This document shows positions 55,565-64,000 of a stretch of DNA of 64,000 bases, piece by piece. The first letter of the stretch is position 1; each line of letters starts with the position of its first letter. The notes under the pieces were generated by a model. The model was given only the letters and a program-made list of their open reading frames with translations, did no database searches and had not been told where the DNA came from. The stretch covers positions 28,082 through 92,081 of the forward strand of contig NZ_JACHIM010000003.1 of NCBI RefSeq assembly GCF_014203215.1, in the 5' to 3' direction. The stretch comes from Bartonella callosciuri (GTDB taxonomy: Bacteria; Pseudomonadota; Alphaproteobacteria; Rhizobiales; Rhizobiaceae). Made by a program: the position numbers and the translations under genes.

Positions 55565-56971
55565 CTAGATATGAAGTGGTTTAGCGAATGTTGCGAGAGC
55601 TGCTTCCCGAACAGATTCTGATAAAGTGGGATGCGCATGGCAACAACGCCCTAAATCTTCTGATGAACCACCAAATTCCATTAAAACTGCAATTTCATGA
55701 ATCATTTCACCAGCACCAAATCCAAGAATATGGCCACCTAAAACCCGATCTGTCTTTTTATCAGCCAGGATTTTAACAAACCCATCACTTTTTTGCATTG
55801 CACGTGCACGACCGTTGGCCATGAAAGGGAACTTTCCAACATTATAATCAATTCCAGCAGCTTTAAGCTCTTCCTCTGTCTTGCCGACACTAGCAATTTC
55901 TGGCTGTGTATACACGACACTAGGAATGACATTAAAATTAACATGTCCCTTTTGACCTGCTAAAATTTCAGCCACAGCAACACCTTCTTCCTCCGCTTTA
56001 TGAGCTAACATTGGTCCTTTAACGACATCACCAATTGCATAAATTCCTGGAATATTTGTCTGCCAGTGTTCATCAATAGCAATAAAGCCACGTTCATCCA
56101 ACTGAATACCAGCCTCGCTCAAACCAAGTCCCTCCGTATACGGAGAACGTCCAGTAGCAATAAGTACAACATCAGCCTCTAAAGTTTCAGAGACACCATC
56201 CTTAACAGCTTCAAAAGTTACCTGAGCCATTGAACCAGATTGCCTAATAGCTGTTACTTTTGCACTTGTCTTATATTCGATACCTTGTTTTTCCATTAAT
56301 TTTTGGAATTGCCGTGAAATTTCACCATCCATTGATCCTAAAACCTTATTAAGATATTCAATAATGGTAACTTTAGCACCCAAACGGCTCCAAACCGAAC
56401 CAAGCTCTGAGCCGATAACCCCAGCTCCAATAACAATCATGTGCGTTGGTACTTTTTCAAGGGCAAGCGCTCCTGTAGAAGATACAACAACCTTTTCATC
56501 AATTTCAACATTCACACCAGGAATGCTGGAACTCTCTGAACCTGTAGCAATAATAATATTCTTTGCTTCAATCGTTTGTGTGCTGCTATCCCGAGCAACA
56601 ACTTCAATTCGGCCTGCGCCTAAAATTTTTGCTGTACCAAAAAAAGTATCAACTTTGTTCTTTTTCATCAAAAAAGAAATACCACTTGTATTGGTTGTTA
56701 CAACAGCTTTTTTATGAGCCATCATCTGCTCAAGATTAAGCTTAGATTTTGAAATGGAAATACCAAGTGTTTCAAAACCATGTTGTGTTTCAGCAAATAC
56801 TTCTGAAGCATGTAACAACGCTTTAGAAGGAATACAACCAACATTCAGACACGTACCACCGAGTGTCGTACGTTTTTCAATAATTGCTGTTTTAAGCCCC
56901 AGTTGTGCAGCTTTGATTGCTGCGACATAACCACCTGGCCCCGCTCCGATTACAACCACATCATAAGACAT
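55565..56971 (-). CDS. lpdA: Dihydrolipoamide dehydrogenase (E3)
   Basis: FAD enzyme that reoxidises the lipoyl groups of 2-oxoglutarate dehydrogenase. The 468-residue protein has VIGAGPGGYVAAIKAAQLG (FAD) and the redox disulfide CLNVGCIPSK (Cys41 and Cys46). VIGAGVIGSELGSVWSRLG (NAD) and ATGRSPYTEGLG follow, with the catalytic His-Glu motif HAHPTLSE near the end. It follows sucB by 32 bases and is likely part of the mdh-suc operon, serving SucAB. Confidence 0.97.
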   Translation of the reverse strand: MSYDVVVIGAGPGGYVAAIKAAQLGLKTAIIEKRTTLGGTCLNVGCIPSKALLHASEVFAETQHGFETLGISISKSKLNLEQMMAHKKAVVTTNTSGISFLMKKNKVDTFFGTAKILGAGRIEVVARDSSTQTIEAKNIIIATGSESSSIPGVNVEIDEKVVVSSTGALALEKVPTHMIVIGAGVIGSELGSVWSRLGAKVTIIEYLNKVLGSMDGEISRQFQKLMEKQGIEYKTSAKVTAIRQSGSMAQVTFEAVKDGVSETLEADVVLIATGRSPYTEGLGLSEAGIQLDERGFIAIDEHWQTNIPGIYAIGDVVKGPMLAHKAEEEGVAVAEILAGQKGHVNFNVIPSVVYTQPEIASVGKTEEELKAAGIDYNVGKFPFMANGRARAMQKSDGFVKILADKKTDRVLGGHILGFGAGEMIHEIAVLMEFGGSSEDLGRCCHAHPTLSESVREAALATFAKPLHI

Positions 56972-57003
56972 CCGTTTTTCCTTTCATCCTGAAAACTGTA
57001 CTT

Positions 57004-58242
57004 TTACAAGTCAAGAACAAGGCGTTCCGGATCCTCTAAACTTTCCTTAATACGCACAAGGAAAGTCACAGCCTCTTGCCCATCTACAATACGGTGATCA
57101 TAAGAAAGTGCCAGATACATCATGGGGCGGATTACAATTTGTCCCCCGATAACCATTGCGCGCTCTTTAATCGCATGCATTCCGAGGATACCAGACTGTG
57201 GTGCATTCAAAATTGGTGTTGACATTAACGACCCATACACTCCCCCATTGGTGATGGTGAAAGTTCCGCCTTGCATATCAGAAACAGCTAATTTTCCATC
57301 ACGAGCAAGACGCCCCAAACGGCCAATCTCTTTTTCAATCTCTGCGAGTGACATCTGATCTGCATCACGAACGACTGGAACAACAAGCCCTTTATCCGTT
57401 CCAACAGCAATTCCAACATTGACATAGTTCTTATAAACAATATCTGTTCCATCAATTTCTGCATTAACAGCAGGAAGTTCTTTTAATGCATGACAAACAG
57501 CTTTAGTAAAAAATCCCATAAAACCAAGCTTAACACCATGCTTCTTTTCAAAGAGATCCTTATAACGCTTGCGCAAATCCATCACTGCAGACATATCAAC
57601 CTCATTAAATGTGGTTAACATGGCAGCTGTATTTTGTGAATCTTTAAGACGACGCGCAATTGTTTGACGCAATTTCGTCATCCGAACTCGCTCCTCAAGC
57701 CTTTCCTGAACAGAAGCAGCTGAAGAAGCGCTGGATCCAACGGCAGATACAGAGCTAGCTGTAGAAACCGTTGGAAGAGGTTCTTTTGTTCCTTTTGTCA
57801 AAACATTAAGAACATCTTCTTTGAGAATTTGTCCACGTTTTCCAGAACCTGAAACATCACTTTTTGCAATATTATTTTCCGCCATCAATTTTTCTGCTGA
57901 AGGTGCAGGAGGCATTTTATCGCTTGCAGAAGACTGATCCAATTCAGATGGAGCGGCAACCACAGGTGTATCAGAAGATGGTAATGATTTTGAAACACCA
58001 GCTGCTCCAGCTTCAACGGCTCCCAAGAGCGCATTTACTTCAACTGTATCGCCTTCCTTTGCGGTGATTTCAGATAATTTTCCCGCAACAGGTGAAGGAA
58101 CCTCAACTGTCACTTTATCAGTTTCTAATTCAACCAAGGGCTCATCCATAGCAACAGCTTCACCAAGCTTTTTAAACCATTTACCAACTGTTGCTTCGGT
58201 AACCGATTCGCCTAAAGTAGGAACACGGATTTCAGTAGTCAT
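57004..58242 (-). CDS. sucB: 2-Oxoglutarate dehydrogenase E2 (dihydrolipoyl succinyltransferase)
   Basis: Core of the 2-oxoglutarate dehydrogenase complex. The 412-residue protein has a single lipoyl domain (1-76) with the lipoylated lysine in ETDKVTVE (Lys43). A Ser/Ala/Pro linker follows, then the E3-binding domain ([28 protein letters not shown], about 118-145). The catalytic domain has [11 protein letters not shown] and the active-site [16 protein letters not shown]. The gene lies 32 bases after sucA and before lpdA. Confidence 0.97.
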   Translation of the reverse strand: MTTEIRVPTLGESVTEATVGKWFKKLGEAVAMDEPLVELETDKVTVEVPSPVAGKLSEITAKEGDTVEVNALLGAVEAGAAGVSKSLPSSDTPVVAAPSELDQSSASDKMPPAPSAEKLMAENNIAKSDVSGSGKRGQILKEDVLNVLTKGTKEPLPTVSTASSVSAVGSSASSAASVQERLEERVRMTKLRQTIARRLKDSQNTAAMLTTFNEVDMSAVMDLRKRYKDLFEKKHGVKLGFMGFFTKAVCHALKELPAVNAEIDGTDIVYKNYVNVGIAVGTDKGLVVPVVRDADQMSLAEIEKEIGRLGRLARDGKLAVSDMQGGTFTITNGGVYGSLMSTPILNAPQSGILGMHAIKERAMVIGGQIVIRPMMYLALSYDHRIVDGQEAVTFLVRIKESLEDPERLVLDL

Positions 58243-58274
58243 AATATTTTTCCATACATCAGAGTAATCATAAG

Positions 58275-61274
58275 TTAAGAACCTAACGCGTCTTCAAGAA
58301 ACGCAGCAAGCTGTTCAAGATGTTTCACCATTAACCCAGAGGCCGGTGATGCACTTGCAGGACGCCCTGCATAACGTGCACGCGAATATTGCGCATTAAG
58401 ATGCGTCAAAACCCACTCCAAATAGGGCTCAATAAATGACCAAGCCCCCATATTTTTTGGTTCTTCTTGGCACCAAACAACTTCTGCCTGTAAAAAACGC
58501 GACAATACGTCCACCAAAGCTTTCGCCGGAAAAGGATAAAGTTGTTCAACGCGCAACAAATAAACATCATCAATACCCTTTTTTTCACGTTCCTCATAAA
58601 GGTCATAGTAAACCTTCCCCGTACAAAGAACAATACGGCGGATTTTATTGTCTTTTTGCAATTTAATGACAGAGTTTTTGAGACATTCTGCATCATCAAG
58701 TAACAAACGCTTAAAACTGGTTTCTGGTCCCATTTCATTAAGAAAAGAAACAGCCCGCTTATGACGCAAGAGTGATTTTGGTGTCATTAAAATCAATGGC
58801 TTACGAAAATCACGTTTAATTTGCCGACGCAAAATATGAAAATAATTCGCAGGCGTTGTACAATTAGCGACCTGCATATTATCTTCCGCACAAAGTTGAA
58901 GGAAACGTTCCAAACGCGCTGAAGAATGCTCTGGTCCTTGTCCTTCAAAACCATGCGGTAACAAACATACAAGACCAGACATACGAAGCCATTTACGCTC
59001 AGCAGACGAAATAAATTGGTCAAAAATGACCTGTGCACCATTAGAAAAATCACCAAATTGTGCTTCCCAAAGTATTAATCCTCTTGGTTCAGCAAGAGAA
59101 TATCCATATTCAAAACCAAGCACAGCTTCTTCAGAAAGCATAGAATTAACAACCTCATAAAGAGCCTGTCCCTTTTGCAAATTATTTAAAGGGATATAAC
59201 GCGCTTCATTTTCTTGGTCGTAAAGAACCGAATGACGTTGTGAAAAAGTTCCACGTTCAACATCCTCACCGGAAAGACGCACCGGTGATCCTTCTAAGCA
59301 GAGCGAACCAAAAGCTAACGCTTCAGCTGTTGCCCAATCAACGCCTTCACCGGTCTCAAAAATTTTAGCACGGTTGTTCAAAAAACGTTGAATGGTTTTA
59401 TGAACATGAAAATCTGACGGAATTTGGACAAGTTTTTCACCAATTTCCTTTAAAGTTTTTAACCCCACACCTGTCTTTCTAGAATTTTGCTCATCCGCAT
59501 TATTGAAAGCTTTTATTCCCGTCCAGCTCCCATCAAGCCAGTCTGCTTTATTGGGTTTATAAGAAGCGCTTGCTTCAAACTCAGCTTCAAGTTTATCACG
59601 CCATTGTTTTTTTTGCTGTTCAATCTCTTCTACAGTAATCACCCCTTCTTCTACCAACTGCTCACCATAAAGCTGTAGAGTCGTTTTGTGATTACGGATA
59701 GCCTTATACATAAGCGGCTGTGTAAAGGAAGGCTCATCACCTTCATTATGTCCATAGCGGCGATAACAGAACATATCAATCACCACCGGTTTATGGAAAA
59801 TTTGACGAAATTCTGTTGCCACTTTTGCAACAAAGACAACAGCTTCAGGATCATCACCATTCACGTGGAAAATGGGTGCATCGATCATTTTTGCCACATC
59901 TGATGGATAAGGGGAAGAACGCAAAAAACGTGGATCCGTTGTAAAGCCAATCTGGTTATTGATAATGACATGAACAGAGCCGGCAACGCTATAACCTCTA
60001 AGACCTGAAAGGCCAAAAGTTTCCTGAATAACACCTTGCCCAGCAAAAGCAGCATCACCATGAATAAGCAATGGCAAGACCTTTGAACGCTCATTCAAAA
60101 GGAGTTCATCAGTGTGCGTACGCTCTACAAGCTGATCCTGTTTAGCACGTGCTTTTCCAATAACAACTGGATCAACAATTTCAAGATGAGATGGATTCGC
60201 TGAAAGCGATAAATGGACTTTTTTACCATCAAATTCAAGGTCAGCTGAAGTTCCCAAATGATATTTGACATCACCTGATCCTTCTACATCATCTGGTTTA
60301 TAAGACCCCCCTTTAAATTCATGAAAAATAGCTCGATGTGGTTTGGCGAGAACTTGTGAAAGAACATTTAAGCGACCACGATGAGCCATTCCTAGAACAA
60401 CTTCCTCCACACCCAAAGCACTACCGCATTTAATAATCTGTTCAAGAGCAGGGATCAGCGATTCACCACCATCGAGGCCAAAACGCTTTGTTCCTTTATA
60501 CTTTATATCTAAAAACTGTTCGAATCCTTCTGCTTCAATAAGCTTATTAAGAATAGCTTTTTTGCCTTTCTGTGTGAAGACAATGCGCTTATCTGGTCCT
60601 TCAATACGTTCTTGAAGCCATGCTTTTTGAGCAGGATCAGAAATATGCATATATTCTATACCAATTGTTGAACAGTAGGTGCGATTGAGGATCTCAAGCA
60701 TTTGTGGAATAGTGGCGTATTCCAACCCTAAAACATTATCAATAAAAATTGGTCTCTCATAATCAGCAGGTGTAAAACCATAAGCTTCTGGAGAGAGCTC
60801 TTTATAATCTTCAAATTTTTCCGCCAATTTAAGAGGATCAAGTCGTGCACGAAGATGCCCACGTACACGAAACGCACGAATCATCATGAGAGCATGGACA
60901 GAATCACGTGTTTCTTGAATAATATTTTGTCCGCTAGAAGCTATTCCTTTTTGTGGAGCAGCGGTTGCTGCCTTTTCCTTTAATTTATCACCAACATGCT
61001 TTTCAAGAGCAGACCAATCGCCATCAAGAGCAGAAACCAATTCACCATTTGCCTTTAATGGCCAATGATCACGTTGCCATGTTGCGCCTTTAGCGTTTCT
61101 GAAAACATCTTCTTTTTTATCATGAAGATTTTCAAAAAAAGCACGCCACTGTGAATCTACACTGGTAGGATCTTTTTCATATTCGGCATAAAGCTGATCT
61201 ATATAATCCGCATTCCCACCATACAGAAACGACGTTTGTGCAAAAAGACTATTTATTTCGTCCTGCCTTGCCAT
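58275..61274 (-). CDS. sucA: 2-Oxoglutarate dehydrogenase E1
   Basis: Thiamine-diphosphate E1 that decarboxylates 2-oxoglutarate to succinyl-lipoyl-E2. The 999-residue protein is full length, with the start [21 protein letters not shown] (N-terminal tail binding E2). [17 protein letters not shown] follows, then [10 protein letters not shown]...[15 protein letters not shown] (ThDP site), [16 protein letters not shown], and the end [15 protein letters not shown]. It links glutamate breakdown (GDH at 3549) to energy production. It is followed by sucB, and lies 155 bases downstream of sucD. Confidence 0.97.
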   Translation of the reverse strand: MARQDEINSLFAQTSFLYGGNADYIDQLYAEYEKDPTSVDSQWRAFFENLHDKKEDVFRNAKGATWQRDHWPLKANGELVSALDGDWSALEKHVGDKLKEKAATAAPQKGIASSGQNIIQETRDSVHALMMIRAFRVRGHLRARLDPLKLAEKFEDYKELSPEAYGFTPADYERPIFIDNVLGLEYATIPQMLEILNRTYCSTIGIEYMHISDPAQKAWLQERIEGPDKRIVFTQKGKKAILNKLIEAEGFEQFLDIKYKGTKRFGLDGGESLIPALEQIIKCGSALGVEEVVLGMAHRGRLNVLSQVLAKPHRAIFHEFKGGSYKPDDVEGSGDVKYHLGTSADLEFDGKKVHLSLSANPSHLEIVDPVVIGKARAKQDQLVERTHTDELLLNERSKVLPLLIHGDAAFAGQGVIQETFGLSGLRGYSVAGSVHVIINNQIGFTTDPRFLRSSPYPSDVAKMIDAPIFHVNGDDPEAVVFVAKVATEFRQIFHKPVVIDMFCYRRYGHNEGDEPSFTQPLMYKAIRNHKTTLQLYGEQLVEEGVITVEEIEQQKKQWRDKLEAEFEASASYKPNKADWLDGSWTGIKAFNNADEQNSRKTGVGLKTLKEIGEKLVQIPSDFHVHKTIQRFLNNRAKIFETGEGVDWATAEALAFGSLCLEGSPVRLSGEDVERGTFSQRHSVLYDQENEARYIPLNNLQKGQALYEVVNSMLSEEAVLGFEYGYSLAEPRGLILWEAQFGDFSNGAQVIFDQFISSAERKWLRMSGLVCLLPHGFEGQGPEHSSARLERFLQLCAEDNMQVANCTTPANYFHILRRQIKRDFRKPLILMTPKSLLRHKRAVSFLNEMGPETSFKRLLLDDAECLKNSVIKLQKDNKIRRIVLCTGKVYYDLYEEREKKGIDDVYLLRVEQLYPFPAKALVDVLSRFLQAEVVWCQEEPKNMGAWSFIEPYLEWVLTHLNAQYSRARYAGRPASASPASGLMVKHLEQLAAFLEDALGS

Positions 61275-61392
61275 ATACCTCTCCGGAACATCTATTCCGT
61301 CTCCTTCTATCTTTTTTCAACCTTTAAATATTTACAAACAAAACAAAGGCCAGAAAATTCAAAAAAGCTTCACTTTTTTATACTCAATGCTT

Positions 61393-61422
61393 ACTTGAAT
61401 AAGAATATATTCTCACTCAAGT
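61393..61422 (-). terminator. Candidate hairpin after sucD
   Basis: The outer stem ACTTGA/TCAAGT (61393-61398 with 61417-61422) encloses AGAATA/TATTCT, just beyond the sucD stop. The following T tract on the minus strand is weak. It may attenuate read-through from sucCD into sucAB rather than stop it fully. Confidence 0.4.
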
Positions 61423-61429
61423 GACGTTT

Positions 61430-62332
61430 TTACCCCCTCAAAACTGACATCAAGGTTTTACCTATCTGTGATGGTGAAGGAGAAACCCGAATCCCAGCTG
61501 CTTCCATTGCAGCAATTTTATCCTCTGCTCCACCTTTTCCACCAGAGATGACAGCACCTGCATGCCCCATTGTACGTCCTGGAGGAGCTGTACGACCAGC
61601 AATAAAACCAACCATCGGTTTTTTACGACCTCTTTTTGCCTCATCCTGGAGAAACTGTGCTGCTTCTTCCTCAGCGGAGCCACCAATCTCACCGATCATA
61701 ACAATGGATTTTGTTTCATCATCAGCTAAAAACATTTCCAACACATCAATAAACTCAGTACCCTTAACAGGATCGCCACCAATACCAATAGCTGTTGTCT
61801 GTCCAAGACCCTCATTACTTGTTTGAAAGACAGCTTCATAGGTTAAAGTTCCTGACCGTGAAACAACTCCCACAGAGCCTTTTCTAAAAATAGAGCCAGG
61901 CATAATTCCGATTTTACATTCATTTGGTGTAAGAATACCAGGACAATTAGGACCAATGAGGCGTGATTTTGTTTTTTCTAATTTCGCCTTGACTTTAACC
62001 ATATCCATAACGGGAATACCTTCTGTAATACAGATAATCAAACGTATCTCAGCATCAATAGCCTCTATAATAGCTGCCGCTGCCCCCGCAGGAGGAACAT
62101 AAATAACGGAAGCATCTGCGCCTGTCTTTTCCTTTCCTTCTGCCACATTGGCAAAAATAGGAAGAGTTTCACCTTTTGCCCCTTTCCATGTCTCACCACC
62201 CTTTTTAGGATTGACACCACCAACCATTTGTGTACCATGATAATCAAGCGCTTGTTCTGTATGAAACGTTCCTGTTTTTCCTGTAAGCCCTTGAACCAGA
62301 ACTTTTGTATCTTTATTCACAAGAATCGACAT
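61430..62332 (-). CDS. sucD: Succinyl-CoA synthetase subunit alpha
   Basis: Phosphorylated alpha subunit that couples succinyl-CoA cleavage to ATP/GTP formation. The 300-residue protein has [13 protein letters not shown] and [12 protein letters not shown], then [18 protein letters not shown], and the phosphohistidine loop [17 protein letters not shown]. The gene starts three bases after the sucC stop. It precedes sucA, with a possible processing hairpin between. Confidence 0.97.
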   Translation of the reverse strand: MSILVNKDTKVLVQGLTGKTGTFHTEQALDYHGTQMVGGVNPKKGGETWKGAKGETLPIFANVAEGKEKTGADASVIYVPPAGAAAAIIEAIDAEIRLIICITEGIPVMDMVKVKAKLEKTKSRLIGPNCPGILTPNECKIGIMPGSIFRKGSVGVVSRSGTLTYEAVFQTSNEGLGQTTAIGIGGDPVKGTEFIDVLEMFLADDETKSIVMIGEIGGSAEEEAAQFLQDEAKRGRKKPMVGFIAGRTAPPGRTMGHAGAVISGGKGGAEDKIAAMEAAGIRVSPSPSQIGKTLMSVLRG

Positions 62333-62335
62333 CTC

Positions 62336-63532
62336 TTAAGCTCCCTTCACGGCTGTAACAATTTTTTGAGCAGCATCATCTAAATCATCAGCGGGAATAA
62401 CGTTCAAACCACTGTCATTGATAATAGCTTTACCCTGCTCGACATTTGTACCTTCAAGACGAACAACCAAAGGAACCTTTAAACCAACTTCCCGAACAGC
62501 AGCAACCACACCTTCCGCAATAACATCGCAACGCATAATACCACCAAAAATATTGACCAAAATGCCTTTAACATTCGGATCAGCAGTGATAATTTTAAAA
62601 GCAGCAGTTACTTTTTCTTTTGAAGCTCCACCACCCACATCAAGGAAGTTTGCTGGCTCAGCCCCATAAAGCTTAATGATATCCATTGTCGCCATAGCAA
62701 GACCTGCACCATTGACCATACAACCAATCGTGCCCTCAAGAGCAACATAAGCAAGATCATGCTTTGATGCCTCAATCTCTTTTGAATCTTCTTCTGAAGT
62801 ATCACGCAATTCCAAAATGTCTGAATGACGAAACAGCGCGTTATTATCAAAAGAAACCTTCGCATCAAGAACGCGCAAATGACCATCTTTCATCACAATA
62901 AGTGGATTGATTTCAAGAAGACTCATATCTTTCTCACAAAAAACTTTATAGAGAATTGGAAAAAGCTTTTCACCATCTTCCCGCGCACTATCGCGCAATT
63001 CTAGAGCATCACAAAGCCTTGTACAATCGGCAGAGGTAACGCCCTGTGTAGCATCAATGGGCAGAGTTAATATTTTTTCTGGTGTCTCTTCAGCAACCGT
63101 TTCAATATCCATTCCCCCTTCCGTTGAAACAACGAAAGCTACCCGACCAACACTACGATCAACCAAAAGCGAAAGATAAAGCTCCCGCTCGATATCAGCA
63201 CCATCCTCAATGTAAAGACGATTGACTTGCTTACCCTCTGGACCAGTTTGTTTGGTTACCAAAGTTTTACCAAGCATTTCTTGGGCATTTGTAATAACTT
63301 CTTCAACGGATTTTGCAAGCCGAACACCACCCTTTGCATCAGGACCAAGCTCTTTAAACTTTCCTTTACCACGACCACCAGCGTGTATCTGACTTTTAAC
63401 CACATAGAGCGGCCCAGGCAATTTTTTTGCCCATTTTTCAGCTTGCTCGACAGAATAAACAGCAACACCGTTTGCAACGGGTGCTCCGTATTCATGAAGC
63501 AAACGCTTAGCCTGATATTCATGGATATTCAT
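62336..63532 (-). CDS. sucC: Succinyl-CoA synthetase subunit beta
   Basis: ADP/GDP-forming beta subunit with an ATP-grasp domain. The 398-residue protein has [42 protein letters not shown] and LLEINPLIV. The end [20 protein letters not shown] forms the CoA-ligase domain. It lies 96 bases after mdh and is followed directly by sucD. Confidence 0.97.
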   Translation of the reverse strand: MNIHEYQAKRLLHEYGAPVANGVAVYSVEQAEKWAKKLPGPLYVVKSQIHAGGRGKGKFKELGPDAKGGVRLAKSVEEVITNAQEMLGKTLVTKQTGPEGKQVNRLYIEDGADIERELYLSLLVDRSVGRVAFVVSTEGGMDIETVAEETPEKILTLPIDATQGVTSADCTRLCDALELRDSAREDGEKLFPILYKVFCEKDMSLLEINPLIVMKDGHLRVLDAKVSFDNNALFRHSDILELRDTSEEDSKEIEASKHDLAYVALEGTIGCMVNGAGLAMATMDIIKLYGAEPANFLDVGGGASKEKVTAAFKIITADPNVKGILVNIFGGIMRCDVIAEGVVAAVREVGLKVPLVVRLEGTNVEQGKAIINDSGLNVIPADDLDDAAQKIVTAVKGA

Positions 63533-63628
63533 GCATTTTTCCTTTTCTTTTACGGGATCAGTTAATCGATCCGCGAATCGATCTAATTATTTTAAAACTC
63601 TGTTTTAATGAACAAAACCTTGCTCAAT

Positions 63629-64000
<372 letters not shown>

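Overview
The window looks like the chromosome of a low-GC alphaproteobacterium of the order Hyphomicrobiales, most probably a Bartonella. This is inferred from gene content and order, not from a database match. The signs are: an mdh-sucC-sucD-sucA-sucB-lpdA cluster; a complete pha-type (Mrp group 2) Na+(K+)/H+ antiporter operon; a large NAD-dependent glutamate dehydrogenase; hemY and a mitofilin-like gene without neighbouring hemC/hemD; a BA14K-family protein; AT-rich intergenic DNA; and many decaying genes. The species cannot be named from the sequence alone.

Layout. 1-9.4 kb: the ffh/chorismate mutase/rpsP cluster behind a structured leader, a beta-carbonic anhydrase, the glutamate dehydrogenase and a wrecked DUF2125 gene. 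9.4-16.7 kb: a glutamine amidotransferase, hemY, a mitofilin-like gene, tsaD, an EVE protein, a broken YkuD-type L,D-transpeptidase and an OmpR-type response regulator that lacks the receiver aspartate. 16.7-26 kb: a methyltransferase, a DUF4175 membrane protein, lysA, the small lipoprotein gene lptM, an argH pseudogene, a TlpA-like thioredoxin, a frameshifted YaiI/DUF188 gene and a YihY/BrkB protein. 26-35 kb: tyrC and holA in a gene-poor stretch that also holds the remains of a three-gene ABC transporter, tRNA-Gly(GCC) and a fumarylacetoacetate-hydrolase-family pseudogene. 35-45 kb: thiD, plsC, a D,D-carboxypeptidase, a CobW-type GTPase, a YafK-type L,D-transpeptidase, accA, xerD, aroK and aroB. 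44.9-46.2 kb: a tRNA-Arg(CCU) split by a group I intron, followed by two tandem MliC-like periplasmic proteins. 46-52 kb: the pha operon. 52-55.4 kb: a BA14K protein and two genes for spermidine synthesis through carboxyspermidine. 55.5-64 kb: the 2-oxoglutarate dehydrogenase, succinyl-CoA synthetase and malate dehydrogenase cluster; mdh runs off the right edge.

How the genes fit together. Much of the intact content serves central energy metabolism from amino acids (glutamate dehydrogenase feeding 2-oxoglutarate into the SucAB-Lpd, SucCD and Mdh steps), envelope building (DacF-like, YafK, PlsC, AccA, LptM, LysA), the shikimate/tyrosine branch (AroK, AroB, chorismate mutase, TyrC) and ion homeostasis (Pha). 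The decayed genes (argH, an ABC transporter, DUF2125, YkuD, YaiI, FAH) point to continuing genome reduction in a host-restricted organism.

The most striking element is the group I intron inside the anticodon of tRNA-Arg(CCU). Next are the response regulator without its phospho-acceptor, the structured ffh leader, a perfect 54-bp inverted repeat and a pair of diverged 0.3-kb dispersed repeats. I found no CRISPR array, intact insertion sequence or prophage.
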